Source: Aquatica leii (Eukaryota; Arthropoda; Insecta; Coleoptera; Lampyridae). Taken from it: a stretch of 64,000 bases of DNA. The stretch is taken from the NCBI GenBank assembly GCA_035610365.1, contig CM069435.1, forward strand, positions 67,949,389-68,013,388. Reading direction: 5' to 3'. Position numbers and translations under genes: made by a program. Position 1 is the stretch's first letter. The number at the start of each line of letters is the position of its first letter. Below the pieces are notes generated by a model. The model was given only the letters and a program-made list of their open reading frames with translations. It had not been told where the DNA came from and did not search any database. Of the stretch, positions 48,156 through 58,643 are shown in pieces.

Positions 48156-48682
48156 TAACACAAATTTTTAATTTAAATTATCTATTTTTTTCGTCACTTG
48201 TTTTTTTGTAAAAATTTTGTTATTATTAGATATTGATAAATAATTTAGTACATATATAATCGTAAAAAACGTGTAAATAATATTTGTAAGGAATGTGTAT
48301 TTCCAATTTTTGTACTCGTTGGCAATGACTAACATTCTTAACTCGTTATACAACATACTATTTACATACTCAAATCAAGATATAGTAACTGCTGTTTTTA
48401 AAATACCTCGCTGCTTACCATGCAACAAAAACATGATAAAAAAAGCAGTTCTAGTAAAAACCTTTCCTGTGATACATATTTTTTAGTTATTAATTTGCAT
48501 GTGGCTTTTGTAGCTCTAATCTCCGCGTGCTACAGGTTAAGTAATATCGCTTCTGCGATAACTAAATTCTTTGATTCATACAATAATTTATTTTATTTAA
48601 TCCAGTTTGATTATGTAACCAATTAATAATAGTGTTTAGTGATTAGATGTGTTAACACGCATTCTTTTTAGTGTTAGCCAAT
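48156..48682 (+). other. Spacer, perhaps Jockey-type 5' UTR
   Basis: No coding motif. The GC-richer part from about 48500 may be the 5' untranslated region of the LINE that follows, but the 5' end is not defined. Confidence 0.35.
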
Positions 48683-50008
48683 ATGCCTGGCACTAATGAA
48701 CAATATCAATACTCCGTGCATGCACAGTCTCAAATGAAGCAGCATCAAGCACGGTATCCTAAACTCCCAACCAACATGATGCAACATCAGTTCCAAACAA
48801 CACAACTGCAGTATACACACCCTGCATTTAATCACCGGGTAGGTCAAAATGTAGGATTGCAGTATGCGACACTCGTTACGCAATGGCAACAACCTGATTA
48901 CCAACCTTTTACAGCACACCAGCAATCCGCAGAATGGAGCATATATACCTCAAGAAATAAGAAGCGTAACACGCAAGATAACAAAAACCGCACGGTGAAG
49001 CAAAAAATTTCCGAACTATTAACACACCTCAGCTTAACAAATCGGTTTTCGGCGCTGCCAGTACTAGATAATACAATGGAAACAGATACACTCGCAGCAA
49101 CAAAAACAGTAAAACCACCCCCAATATTTATCACTCAGATGTTAAATATCAGCTTGCTGACAAAAGAATTAAATGATACAGCTGAAAAAAAATACACTTT
49201 AAAGGTCATAGGTAGAGATCAAGTTAAAACAATGGAGGAAGACGCAAATATTTATAGAAAACTAGTTGCTAGATTAATAGAGCTTAAAGTGCAATTTCAT
49301 ACTTATCAGATGAAGGAAGAGCGTAGCTTTTGTGTTGTAATTAGAATATTTACTACTCTACTGATGTTAGTAAATTAAAAACCGAATTAGAAAGTCAAGA
49401 ACATAAAGTTTTGAATATACATTACGTCAAGCATAGAAGAGCCAAACAGCCGCTCCTAATATTTTTCCTTGACCTAGCTACCAGCGAATCTAACAAAAAA
49501 ATATACCACCACCAAACAAACAAAAGTAACTATAGAACCACCTTACCAGAAACAAAAAATTTTACAATGCGCAACCTGCTAAAAATACGGTATCACTACA
49601 AAATTTTTTTCACACATCAAACTAAGTGTCTAAAATGTGGCGCAAACCACCTAACCAACATGTGTACAAAACAACTGAAACCTAGCACAAATGTGTTTTA
49701 TGTAGCAGTTTACACCCCGCAAACTATAAAAAATATCAAGTCTACCAGCAGCTGAAACAAAAAAAATTCTATCACTACGCTTTGAGGGACCTGCACTACA
49801 ACCACAAACAACTATTATTTCTACGCAAATTCCAGGCATAAATTGAAGAACATTTGTTTAAGTCAAGTCAAATGACCAACAATTCACTTACCATCTAAAT
49901 GTACCACAAACGTCCCCCATAGAAAAACTAGAAAAAATGATGATAACACTAGAAAATATAAAAACAATGATATACTTCTTCACAGCCATCGCCTCCAAAT
50001 TGAAATAA
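48683..50008 (+). pseudogene. Jockey-type LINE ORF1 (gag-like)
   Basis: ATG at 48683 opens a Gln/His-rich N-terminal region (MPGTNEQYQYSVHAQSQMKQ). Then KPPPIFITQMLNISLLTKEL and KYTLKVIGRDQVKTMEED, VQFHTYQMKEERSFCVVIR form the RNA-recognition-like fold of arthropod Jockey/X-element ORF1. A frameshift near 49370 leads to DVSKLKTELESQEHKVLNI and LDLATSESNKKIYHHQ (PRE_C2HC region). One zinc knuckle is intact, CLKCGANHLTNMC, and a second, CVLCSSLHPANYK, is reached after another frameshift. The first of the usual three is lost. The end reads EKLEKMMITLENIKTMIYF to a stop at 50006-50008. The stop overlaps the next ATG as TAATG, a typical Jockey ORF1/ORF2 junction. Dead through frameshifts. Confidence 0.85.
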
Positions 50009-50810
50009 TGATACAATCTCTCAAAACTGGAACTCCAATGGCTTGTCAAACTACAACTTACAATTACGGGCGTTTATTGCCAACTATGATCTGGATATAG
50101 TTTTAGTATTAAAACCCATTTTACAAAAAAAATTACTTTACAATACCTAATTACATCATGTACAACACACAACATCCTAGCGAAGATGCCTACGAAACCT
50201 CAGCAATACTTATAAACAGTACCATTAAGCATTACCAAACAGACAAGTACACTCAGAAGCACATTCAAGCTACCAGTGGGATAGTGGAAAACTGGACAGA
50301 ACCAATTACAATTACTTCTCTGTATAATTCTTTGCGGCACAGCAAAAAACACAACATTACACTCAATTCTTTAACACACTTGGAGCACGTTTTATTTCCG
50401 GTGGCGATTACAACGCTAAACATCAAGAATGGGGTGCTAGAATAACCACCAACAAAAGCAGAAAACTGTTAAAATTGCTTTTTGCCAATAATCTAAATTA
50501 TCTCACTACTAGACAACTTACATACTGGCCTACGGACAAGAATAAAATCACAGATCTGCTCGACTTTTGTGTTACAAAAAACATAGCACAAAACTATTTA
50601 CTATTTATGTCTTGTTACGTTAAGTACACAAATATTTAACAAGTACAGACCAAATTATCTTAGCAACAAGAAAACTGACTGGGAGTTGTTCAGCGAAACA
50701 ATTAACAAAAAAATTAATTTAGACGTACCCCTCAAAACCACTAACGAGGTTGACGATACAGTAAAAAACCTACTTCGCACTATACAAAGTGTGGCATAAG
50801 ACCTGTCTAG
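50008..50810 (+). pseudogene. Jockey-type LINE ORF2, endonuclease only
   Basis: From the ATG at 50008, and after an early frameshift, the text reads SQNWNSNGLSNYNLQLRAFI (family 'ISWNANGL'), then IPNY-type sequence, YNTQHPSEDAYETSAILINS (the catalytic region of APE-type endonucleases, GG replaced by ET), HIQATSGIVENW and EPITITSLY. After another shift GGDYNAKHQEWGARITTNKS holds the conserved D-N-H. TYWPTDKNKITDLLDFCVTK follows, and after more shifts KTDWELFSETINKKINLDVP. Homology ends near 50810 and no reverse transcriptase follows. Loss of the 3' part is unusual for a LINE, which is normally 5' truncated, so a later deletion or recombination is inferred. Confidence 0.85.
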
Positions 50811-51930
50811 TCCCTGTATCTTCTGGACTAACATTAGCCAGCATTAATACTACCTGTACTGTATTAAGTACCTTCCGGGGGAGCCCTCCACTGAAACGGC
50901 ATCCGACATGTAACTTTACTTGTAAATTCGCCTAACTTATTTATTGCTTACTAGAGCAGATTGTAAATATAAAGTTAAAAAAAGTTTTTTCTACTTCAAC
51001 AAAGTTCCGAAAACAAAAAAAACAGTTATTTTCAAAGTTACCACTTATTGGTGTATTTTATCGGTTTATTTTGTTAAGTTAAGATAAATTATGTTTTGAC
51101 TATTTTACTGTAACTAATGTAATAATAAAGCTAAACACAAATATTTTTAATAATTATGCGTTACCAACATCAAAGTAAAAGACAATTTTATAAAGTATCC
51201 TAATTCTTATACATACAAACATTTATGTTAAGTTTCACGTAATGTACCTTTTGTAGTAAATTAAGTCAGCTAATGTGCGGTTGAAAAAATTATAGAATTT
51301 TTGTAATTTTACGTAGCACAATTTTAATTATGTTACGTTTATACGTTTCTACTGGTATAACCGATAAAAGAACTGTTTATGTTTCAGATTAATTCACAAA
51401 TAATGTATGAATCTAAAGCAGTAAACTGAAATTTGCTGCATTTCATATAGAAATGAAAATTTTGAATATTAATATAAAAACTGTGATTGCATGCGGATTT
51501 GCACGAGAATCTAAAATACTTTTAGAGTTAAACGAATGAATTATAAACTGATTACAATAGGTACTATTTTCGCGGTAGTTAGTACTATTACTTTTGTAAT
51601 TGGTAACTTATGATGATACGAGATTTCATGTGTTAATATAAAGCTATACCGCACTCGAAAGATGCTCGAAAGAATATTGTGAGTCTAATCCTAATGTATG
51701 CGTCATGTTTAATGGAAACATTGAATTGAACTTTATAAGTTCGAATAAATTGCACATAAGTCTTTTTAAGGAAACCAAAATAAAATGGGAATCTTGTGCA
51801 ATTGCACATAATTTTGTATATTCCTAACAAATAATTAGCTTATAATGCTATTAAACTATTTGCTTAGCTATCATTTCTTTGCCAATAAATACAATCGTTG
51901 ATACAACTTACATATAGTAAGCACTTCTTA
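50811..51930. other. AT-rich gap after truncated LINE
   Basis: A GC-richer start (GTACCTTCCGGGGGAGCC near 50869) gives way to AT-rich sequence without motifs. This start is where LINE homology is lost. Confidence 0.4.
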
Positions 51931-52315
51931 CTGAGGCTGTATTTTAAAACGCGGTGTGTGTTCCACCAAACTTACATTTGTTTAAATAGAACACCCTGTG
52001 TATTACGGCATTTTTGAAAAGCCACGTCAATGTTATTCAAACTGATATTGTATTGGGTTATTTTCAACCGTTTTCTTACTACAGAGTGTTTAATATAAAA
52101 AAGTGGTTTACTTTAGACAGTTGGATCCTCTGACATGATTGAGATATTAATGTTGGATTTTTTCGAAATTTGTTTTTTAGTGTAGATTGGGTTTATGCAT
52201 TTATATTTTCTAAAAATTAAAAATACTTTGTTTTTAAAATGCAGCACCCTGTATAATTTCATTTTACTTAAAGCATAATTTCATAAACTTTCTAATGATA
52301 CAGTTTTTATATAAG
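51931..52315 (+). repeat. Left TIR of nested mariner element
   Basis: Matches the reverse complement of 58255-58641 over its whole length: TTTTGAAAAGCCACGTCAAT against TTTTGAAAAGCCACGTCGAT, CCTCTGACATGATTGAGATA against CCCCTGACATGATTCAGATA, TTAGTGTAGATTG and GCATAATTTCAT. It contains internal ACACCCTGTGTAT (near 51994) and GCACCCTGTATAAT (near 52243), inverted relative to the outer end. Confidence 0.9.
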
Positions 52316-52469
52316 TTAAATTAAACACAAAAGGAGGTACAACGGTTCAAAGTTTTATTTGTGCCTACTAGAATTCTTATTTTATTTTAATAGTAAAGAA
52401 CACTAACTAACAAATTAAACATTAAGTGTGCAATTTAAATAAGAATTATAATAGATGTTCAAAAATATT

Positions 52470-52793
52470 ACCTCTTTCTTGAATTCAAACTCGTAGTTGT
52501 CTTGCAAACTTTTTTTTGACTTTATCATCGGGCGTGTAATACTTCTAAAAGCTGTTTTATACGATTTTTCATATCTTTGTTAGTTGATGGAGATTCTTGA
52601 TATACCTTCTGCTTTATGTATCCCTAGAGAAAAAAGTTTAATGGGGTTAGACCGGGCGATCTTGCTGGCTATAGAATGTCATCTCCTCGACCAATCCATC
52701 TTTTTCCTAGTCAATGGGTTAAATATTGTCTTACGTTTTGGTATGAAAATGACTAGGAGCGCCATCTTGCTAAAAATACATTCATCGACGTCT
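52470..52793 (-). pseudogene. Mariner transposase, C-terminal half
   Basis: From the TTAA junction at 52794-52797 the reverse strand reads RRR-stop-MYF-stop-QDGAPSHFHTKT, the second catalytic Asp block 'RRRMWFQQDGAPSHF'. Then come EKDGLVEEM, a frame change, PARSPGLTPLNFFL and GYIKQKVYQESPSTNKDMKN, RIKQLLEVL (third acidic block 'PARSPDLTPLDFFLWGYIK'; the Asp of SPDL reads Gly). Frame changes and stops are present. The gene continues across the insertion from 57366-58030 in the same frame. Confidence 0.85.
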
Positions 52794-53369
52794 TTAAGGG
52801 CGCGTTCGAATGCGACATTTCAAATACGTAGTGAGCGTTAATAGAAGTAATAATATAAAATATTTAAAACAGATGTCAGCTTAGTTATAAAGTAGAAAAC
52901 TGTTCGTATGACGCATAAAAAAAATTAGAGATGGGTAGAAGTTGTTATTAGAATCTTCTCAGTAGTTGCTTCCAAGAAATAATAAAGGAATTAGAAAATT
53001 AATGCATACATTAAATTTCGTTTTAAGAACCAATTGTTTTAAATATATTACAAAATGAGTTAATACGAGTAATAAGACGTATAGTGACTACACCCAACTC
53101 TACACTAAAAGTTGTTGGTTCAATTTCATTAAATTTCATTCTAGGTTTTATTTTTATCTTTGAATGTGTCAATGTAAGCAAATTTAAAAATAGCAGTCAA
53201 ATTGCTGATTCGAATTTCAACAGCAATAGTTGTAATTTGAATGAACACGAATGAAATAATTATGTATGAAAATAAAATAAATAAAATTACAAGCATATAG
53301 TGGTAGTATATTTCTCATTGTGTCATTTAAAAATTCTTTATTACGAATTTCAACTAATAAACAGAACTA

Positions 53370-55013
53370 CAGTAGTTTCCCGATTATCCAAAAGTCGGGA
53401 CCGAAGTTTTTTCGGATAACTGAAATTTTGGTTAATATGGAGTTTTTACTAAAAGAGGTAAAAACGTAAAATATTTATGTAGGTCGTACATAAATATGTA
53501 TCTATTCAAAGAACGAAAAAAATATATTTGAAATAAAATACATTGGTATATTATTTTGGTGGTGTGAAAAAAAAGAATCAATCTTTGTTTAAATTTTGCA
53601 TCCAAGCGTTTTTTTTTGAAGCAATGTGTTTTCACCTTGCTACCTTCTGATTCATTATCACTAGTATTTTCACGATCCCTTTCATTAACAAGTTCAATAA
53701 AGTCAACGTCAGTTAGTTCTTCTTGTTCTTTTTTGTCAAATGTTATCCACTCCTTAATTTTTTCTGGGCCAATATCTTCCCAACCATCTAATTTTCTCAT
53801 CGTTTCATGAAGCGGAGCTTCTTCTTCATCATCATTGTCTACAGGAAGTTCTTCTTGGTGTATTATCTGTGCCTAAAGTTTTTGTAACGTTGTACTTTTC
53901 ACTTTATTCCATACAAATAAATTACCTCTTTATATTTATTATTTTTAAACAATCCATGAGTCTTTTACCAATGTCTACTCTTTTGCTCTTGGCTTTGCGG
54001 ATTTGCTAATGCACATTAAACAGGCAAGAATTGTTACCCGGTCCTTATTTTTTTTTGTAGCTGGCCGCTACGCGTTTATTTCTTCCAGCTAAAGTTTTCT
54101 TTGGTAACATATTGTAATAGAGACCAGTTTCGTCACTATTATAAATTTGATCTGGCGTATATTCCTGTACTTCTATGAGTTGCTTAAAATTTTGTTTACA
54201 ATTTTCAACTTTGGTTTGATTAGCACACAATTTTTTACCGCAAATATTTAGTTAACGTACGTCTTGGCGGTTTTTCTATCTCGATAACCAGCCGTCGCTT
54301 GCTATAAATGTATCATCAGAAGCTTTGGTTAAAAGAAGATTTTTACCGATTTCAATTGCTTTTTGCTGTAATATAAGGCCTGAGATTGAAATACCACGGT
54401 CGCGTTGTTGAGTAAACCATAAACACAATGTCTCGTCAATTTTACTGTATTCGCTCTGTTTCATAGAATTCTGGCTTTGATGTTGAGGATGCTAGTACAC
54501 TACACCATTGTTCAATTTTCTGTCGATTTTTTTTCTATTTGGAAACCGTGCTTATACCTACACCATAATCCTTGGCAACACTTTTTAAGGATTTTCTTTT
54601 ATGAAACCGTTTAATTGCAGTTAATTTTTCTTACACAGTAACAACACGTTTCCGCTTTTTTATTATGTTACTTATGTCGACAGTGGCGTATTTAGAACTG
54701 AATGTTTTGTTCTAAATGTTGAGAAAAGTAATAATAATAAACCATTTCCAAAGACCTTTTGTATAAAGTCGGAAAAGAACATTTTATGAAAAGAGATGTC
54801 TCATGTTTGTAGACTGGAAGTATAATGGACCCTCATAAGCAGTCAAATTTTTATTAAATATTTTTGGGTTTCCCGACGTTTTCAACGAAATGACCGACCA
54901 GATGTTTCGTCTAAATTTGTTTCGCTTCGGTTTCGGCGGGTTCAAAAGTTCAGTTTGTTTCGGATAATCCGACGTTTCGGCTAGTCGGGATCCGGATAAT
55001 CGGGAGGCTACTG
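53370..55013 (-). mobile_element. pogo/Tigger-type element, 1.64 kb
   Basis: Flanked by TA (53368-53369 and 55014-55015). The left end is CAGTAGTTTCCCGATTATCC and the right end, reversed, is CAGTAGCCTCCCGATTATCC. Similarity continues inward through the repeated GTCGGGA and CGGATAA words, about 60 bases in all. The reverse-strand transposase relic at 53432-54680 is of pogo/CENP-B type. The element carries an internal deletion that removes part of the catalytic domain. Confidence 0.95.
53432..54680 (-). pseudogene. pogo/Tigger transposase, stops plus internal deletion
   Basis: From about 54680 the reverse strand reads KRKRVVTV-stop-EKLTAIKRFH, then KSLKSVAKDYGVGISTVSK (psq-type HTH), KNRQKIEQWCSVL, SKIDETLCLWFTQQRDRGIS and LILQQKAIEI (CENP-B-type HTH), DGWLSR, CANQTKVENCKQNFKQLIEV and YTPDQIYNSDETGLYYNMLP (first catalytic Asp in DETGLY). 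KDRVTILAC follows. The next block 'DNAPSHP' with the second Asp is missing between about 53880 and 54000. The text then resumes with DNDDEEEAPLHETMRKLDGW and EDIGPEKIKEWITFDKKEQE, the acidic Tigger C-terminus. Stops interrupt mostly one frame. It is inactive but could still encode DNA-binding fragments. Confidence 0.9.
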
Positions 55014-55290
55014 TACTGCATTTATTCTCTAATTTCTTCTAACTTCAAATCAAAAAACCAAATTTTATTGATAACTAATAATATTGTAGTTTTTCTTGAA
55101 AAAGATCGGTTTTGCGATTCGTTTATAATCGATGCGTCAAAAATCAATCTAGAGAAAAATTGATGCCACAATAATCGATTTTTTTTAAATTGATTTTTTC
55201 TGAAACTTATATATACTAAACTTAGAAATAATCATTTAGTCAAAATGAATCTACAAAGTTTGAATGAGAAATGGAAATGGTTATTTATTT

Positions 55291-55407
55291 AACGTGTTCC
55301 TGTGTAAATTGAACGTTTTTTTTTCACGAGTAGGCATTTTTAAACTCGAGTGAAACGGGGGTTTTAAAAGTCCACGAGGAAAAAAAGCCCAACTTACACA
55401 AGAACGA
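55291..55407. repeat. Imperfect inverted repeat, about 50-base arms
   Basis: AACGTGTTCCTGTGTAAATT at the left pairs with the reverse complement of the right arm (CGTTCTTGTGTAAGTTGGGC), and similarity continues through TTTTTT, CACGAG and TTTTTAAAC. It could be a short hairpin MITE inside the TTAA insertion. No target duplication seen. Confidence 0.6.
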
Positions 55408-56319
55408 ATTGAATATAATATTTTATTGCTCGAACAGGAACTGCGAAGCCCCCAAATTCTCAAAATCTCACAAAAACAGTTTAACGTTTATGTTGACAAC
55501 TACACAAAAACTGTCAAAACGGATTAGGAAAGCGAAAATATAGTATATTGAATAACAAATGTCACAATGAGACTTTTTGCCGCACAAAGACTTCGTTTGC
55601 AGACCGACTGAAAGGAAATAAAACTATTGTGGTTTTTAGCAATGGTAAGATATAAGCAAATTTGTTATATGTGTTTAAAAAAGTTTTGTTAGTGTTATTC
55701 CAAATGATAACATAGATTATGGTGTATGTTAATAAATCTGACAGATGACGTTTAATTAATTAAAGATTGTTACTGCCAACTTCGATCTAGTTATAAAATT
55801 CTACTACACCTTAGCGGCCTAGGCCAGAAAAGTAAAATTTCCGGACGATTATGATGTCTGCAAAATACATCAAAACGGACGGAAGTACAAAAAAAAATTT
55901 ATATGTGTACTAACGAATTCTTTTACAATTAATTTATGTTTTTTAATATTATGCTACATATTTGTACAGTGTTCACGATTCTCGGTCGATTTCTTTAAAT
56001 TTATTAATCGATTAGAAAAAATGAATGTATAATGAAAAATCGATTGTAAAAATTGTTTAAGTCACCACAAAAAAATCGTGAGACATTAGAAATTGGAGCC
56101 AATAAAATTTAAATTTTATGCTTTTTTTGGTTATTTATAGTCAAATTCCGACTGCAATGCAGCTGAAATATTTTTTTGGCTGTTACTGAAACTAAATAAA
56201 TTTTTAAAAAAACCTAACTTTTATTACAATTTATTACAATTATTGTATATCTTGACACCTCCTTGATCGTCCAAATTGTACATTTGAATTGTAATGTTCT
56301 TTAATAAATCTAGGATAAT
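55408..56319. other. AT-rich interior of TTAA insertion
   Basis: No coding motif recognised. Several ATCGATT words occur on both strands at about 55120-56040 but do not form a defined repeat. Confidence 0.4.
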
Positions 56320-56510
56320 TTTAACATTGTAACAATTGCCACTTTTGGAAACACCAAAGTTTTATTAGAAGAAATTATTCTAGGCAGTTTCTACTTTTTT
56401 TTAAATTTATTTGAGAAAAAATTTTTTCAACATTAGCACTGGAGTGTGGAAGACATTAAAATAAATATTAAAGAAGTAAGATTAACAAATTTTGCTTCTC
56501 CACTGAATTT
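56320..56510 (-). pseudogene. hAT transposase C-terminal fragment
   Basis: Reverse strand: SGEAKFVNLTSLIFILMS, then one frame over PHSSANVEKIFSQINLKKSR, the hallmark 'LPHSNA.VERIFSQ.N..K...RN.L' of the hAT dimerisation domain. LLIKLWCFQKWQ follows after a stop. Only this short domain is readable. It lies within the TTAA insertion, so it is either its cargo or another nested piece. It is a different hAT type from those at 3600, 29105 and 32620. Confidence 0.7.
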
Positions 56511-56805
56511 TAGAAATTTTACTCCTAATTCATTTAAAAAATGCAAAGCGTAGGTTAGTATTATTTTCAGGGAAATACTGATTTCATTGTAAGCAATTCA
56601 AAAATTTCCTCACTCAAAAAAACGCTCAATTTACTTTATTAGTACACGGCAAAGAAGATAACTATGTAAAAACGAAAAGACGAAATAGGTCTTTTTTTCA
56701 AACCGTTGCGTTAGCGTGATAATTTTTTACTGTATCAATTAACCAATAGAAAAATTTTGTTTTATTGCATTTTTTAAAATTCAACCAATCATCAACGGAT
56801 TACAG

Positions 56806-56833
56806 CGATAACACCACGGGCGTGGTGTTATCG
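56806..56833. repeat. Perfect 28-bp palindrome
   Basis: CGATAACACCACG and CGTGGTGTTATCG are perfect 13-base arms around GG. The GC-rich core is striking in AT-rich surroundings. No longer arms are present. Confidence 0.85.
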
Positions 56834-57365
56834 GGCAAAGCAGACATGATATATATTCAAATGCCAAATTAAATGTCAGATAGTAAATCAATTCATCATA
56901 ATCATACAAAGATTTTCTGATATGTTTAACAAGAAAATTAACAAAATTCTTTTAGAAAATACACCAAAAAACACAATTTGTATTAATTAATTAAACAACA
57001 TGAAATGTAGTAAAAAATTATCTTACCGAATACCCCTCGAGCATTGATAAATACTCAAAATTTTGTCGTAGAGAATGTTTCAAGCGTGTTTCTTTGAGGT
57101 AATATCACTCGGCCTTCAGCATCGTATATTATAAAACGACATTATAACACTGTCATTTCTTGACTAACTTTGAGTATCAATAACGTTTAAGTCTTACCTT
57201 ATTTTAAGAAATAAATTAGCTTACGCGATCACCTAATATGTTTTTTAAAGTTTTCATTAATAAAAACATAAATATTTGTTTTCAATTTTGAAAAAGCTAT
57301 AAAACGGTGACTGCATAAAAATGCTATATTTTAGGCAACCCACTATACGTAAAACGCACTCTTAA

Positions 57366-58030
57366 CTATCGACATCTTTTATTAAATTGGGTAAATCATT
57401 CTCTAGAAATTTACAGTAGCGTTCTCCATTAAGTCGATTCTCAAAAAAGAATGGACCGATAACTTTATCGGCTATAATTCATCTCCACACGTTCAAAGAC
57501 TATTAATGCTAAAAATTCATTTGAAGTACCCAATGTAGATTTTCTCGGGCGTAATAATGCATCTTATATTTGTTAACTACGCAAAGATTATTAAAAGTTG
57601 CTTCGTCACTAAACAGAACAATGTTATAAAGGTCTGGACTTTCTTCGATCGTATTGGAAAATCTGTTTTAGAAATTAATTCTATTTTCTTTGCCTTAGTT
57701 AGTAAGTGATTGATAAAGACATAAATAATAGTGACGAAATTTGTGTTTTTTGATTATCCTGTTGACTGACAATGTGCTTATACCCTGAATAGATTCAATT
57801 TGCCTTGTACTTATCTGTGGATTCTTTTGAATAGCTAATATTATTGTATTCAGGGATACAACTTGCTTCAAAGAATGTTTTTACTTTCTCAAATGGCTCT
57901 GGTCTTGGATGTCGGGCTAAAAGATGTTTTTGCTTGTAAATTTTGGACGCCAGTAAACAGTTTCTATCAGTTTGTCTCAAAGTGTACTTAACGTTAAATA
58001 AATAAACAGAGCACAATTAACAGACAACGA
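57366..58030 (-). pseudogene. Mariner transposase, N-terminal half
   Basis: Reverse strand: IYKQKHLLARHPRPEPFEKV (HTH region of the type with an N-terminal DUF4817-like domain), IQGISTLSVNRIIKKHKFRH (second HTH), LYNIVLFSDEATFNNLCVVN (first catalytic block), KMHYYARENLHWVLQMNF, SLNVWR, VIGPFFFENRLNGERYCKFL and LENDLPNLIKDVDS up to the TTAA. Frame changes and stops are present. The initiation codon is not clear. It continues at 52793 after the insertion. Confidence 0.85.
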
Positions 58031-58254
58031 TAAACTATTAACGATAAACACCAAAATATTATAAGAATTATACTGTAACCTTCTCTGTAAAGCGTCAACG
58101 GCACAGTGTGACACTATCTATTTTATTCTGTTGTCTAGGTTTTTACTTCTCTCCAGGGATACCGTAGCTTAAAAAATAATGTGTAATGATGTTAAACATT
58201 CCAATAGAAATAAAAACCTTACCTACCTTCTTTCGTATTGAATTTAACTTATAC

Positions 58255-58641
58255 AAATATGGTATCATAAGGATGCTAATGAAATTATGCATTTAACAAA
58301 ATAACAATATACAAGATGTTGCATTTGAAAAAAAAATACTCTGTATATTAAAAACAAAATCAGTTTTTATTACTCTGTATAAACGCAATCTACACTAAAA
58401 AAACAATTATTATAACAAAAAACCGATATTAATATCTGAATCATGTCAGGGGATACAAATATCTGAAATAAACCACTTTTTTTAAATACCATGTAGTTGG
58501 AGAACGGTTGAAAATAAACAAATACCATAGAATATCAAATTGATCAGCATCGACGTGGCTTTTCAAAAATGCCATATTATATTAGGTGTTCTATTAAAAT
58601 AAATGTAAGTTTGGTAGAATACTCTGTATATAGAAGCCCTG
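58255..58641 (-). repeat. Right TIR of nested mariner element
   Basis: Reverse complement of the left TIR at 51931-52315; see that entry. It ends GCCCTG at 58641 followed by TA. Internal ACTCTGTATA copies lie near 58348 and 58371. Confidence 0.9.
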
Positions 58642-58643
58642 TA

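Larger units (their letters stand above)
52794..57365. mobile_element. TTAA-flanked insertion inside mariner transposase
   Basis: TTAA lies at 52794-52797 and 57362-57365. Removing the inserted sequence with one TTAA joins the mariner transposase halves in the same frame (KDVDS-stop-RRR-stop-MYF), with the spacing expected for the family. The ends next to TTAA are GGGCGCGTTCG on the left and, reversed, GAGTGCGTTTT on the right, a weak TIR. TTAA target duplication is characteristic of piggyBac-type elements, but I see no piggyBac transposase and the ends do not begin CCC. Contents: pogo element 53370-55013, an inverted repeat at 55291-55407, a hAT C-terminal fragment at 56320-56510 and a palindrome at 56806-56833. 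Without the pogo it would be about 2.9 kb. Confidence 0.75.
51931..58641 (-). mobile_element. Long-TIR mariner-like element carrying nested insertions
   Basis: Both ends are flanked by TA (51929-51930 and 58642-58643). Ends start CTGAGGCTGT on the left and, reversed, CAGGGCTTCT on the right. TIRs of about 390 bp are strongly alike (see separate entries). The reverse-strand transposase is present as an N-terminal part (57366-58030) and a C-terminal part (52470-52793) separated by a TTAA-flanked 4.57-kb insertion. Without that insertion the element would be about 2.1 kb. All coding parts are decayed. Confidence 0.9.

Noticed and set aside
52784..57379. Twelve-base near-identical direct repeat (ATCGACGTCTTT and ATCGACATCTTT) as a target-site duplication of the insertion
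   Set aside because: The TTAA just inside each copy rejoins the mariner frame with the right spacing before the second Asp. Using the 12-mer as the duplication would leave too few residues, so the likeness is probably chance or repeated KDVD-type coding.
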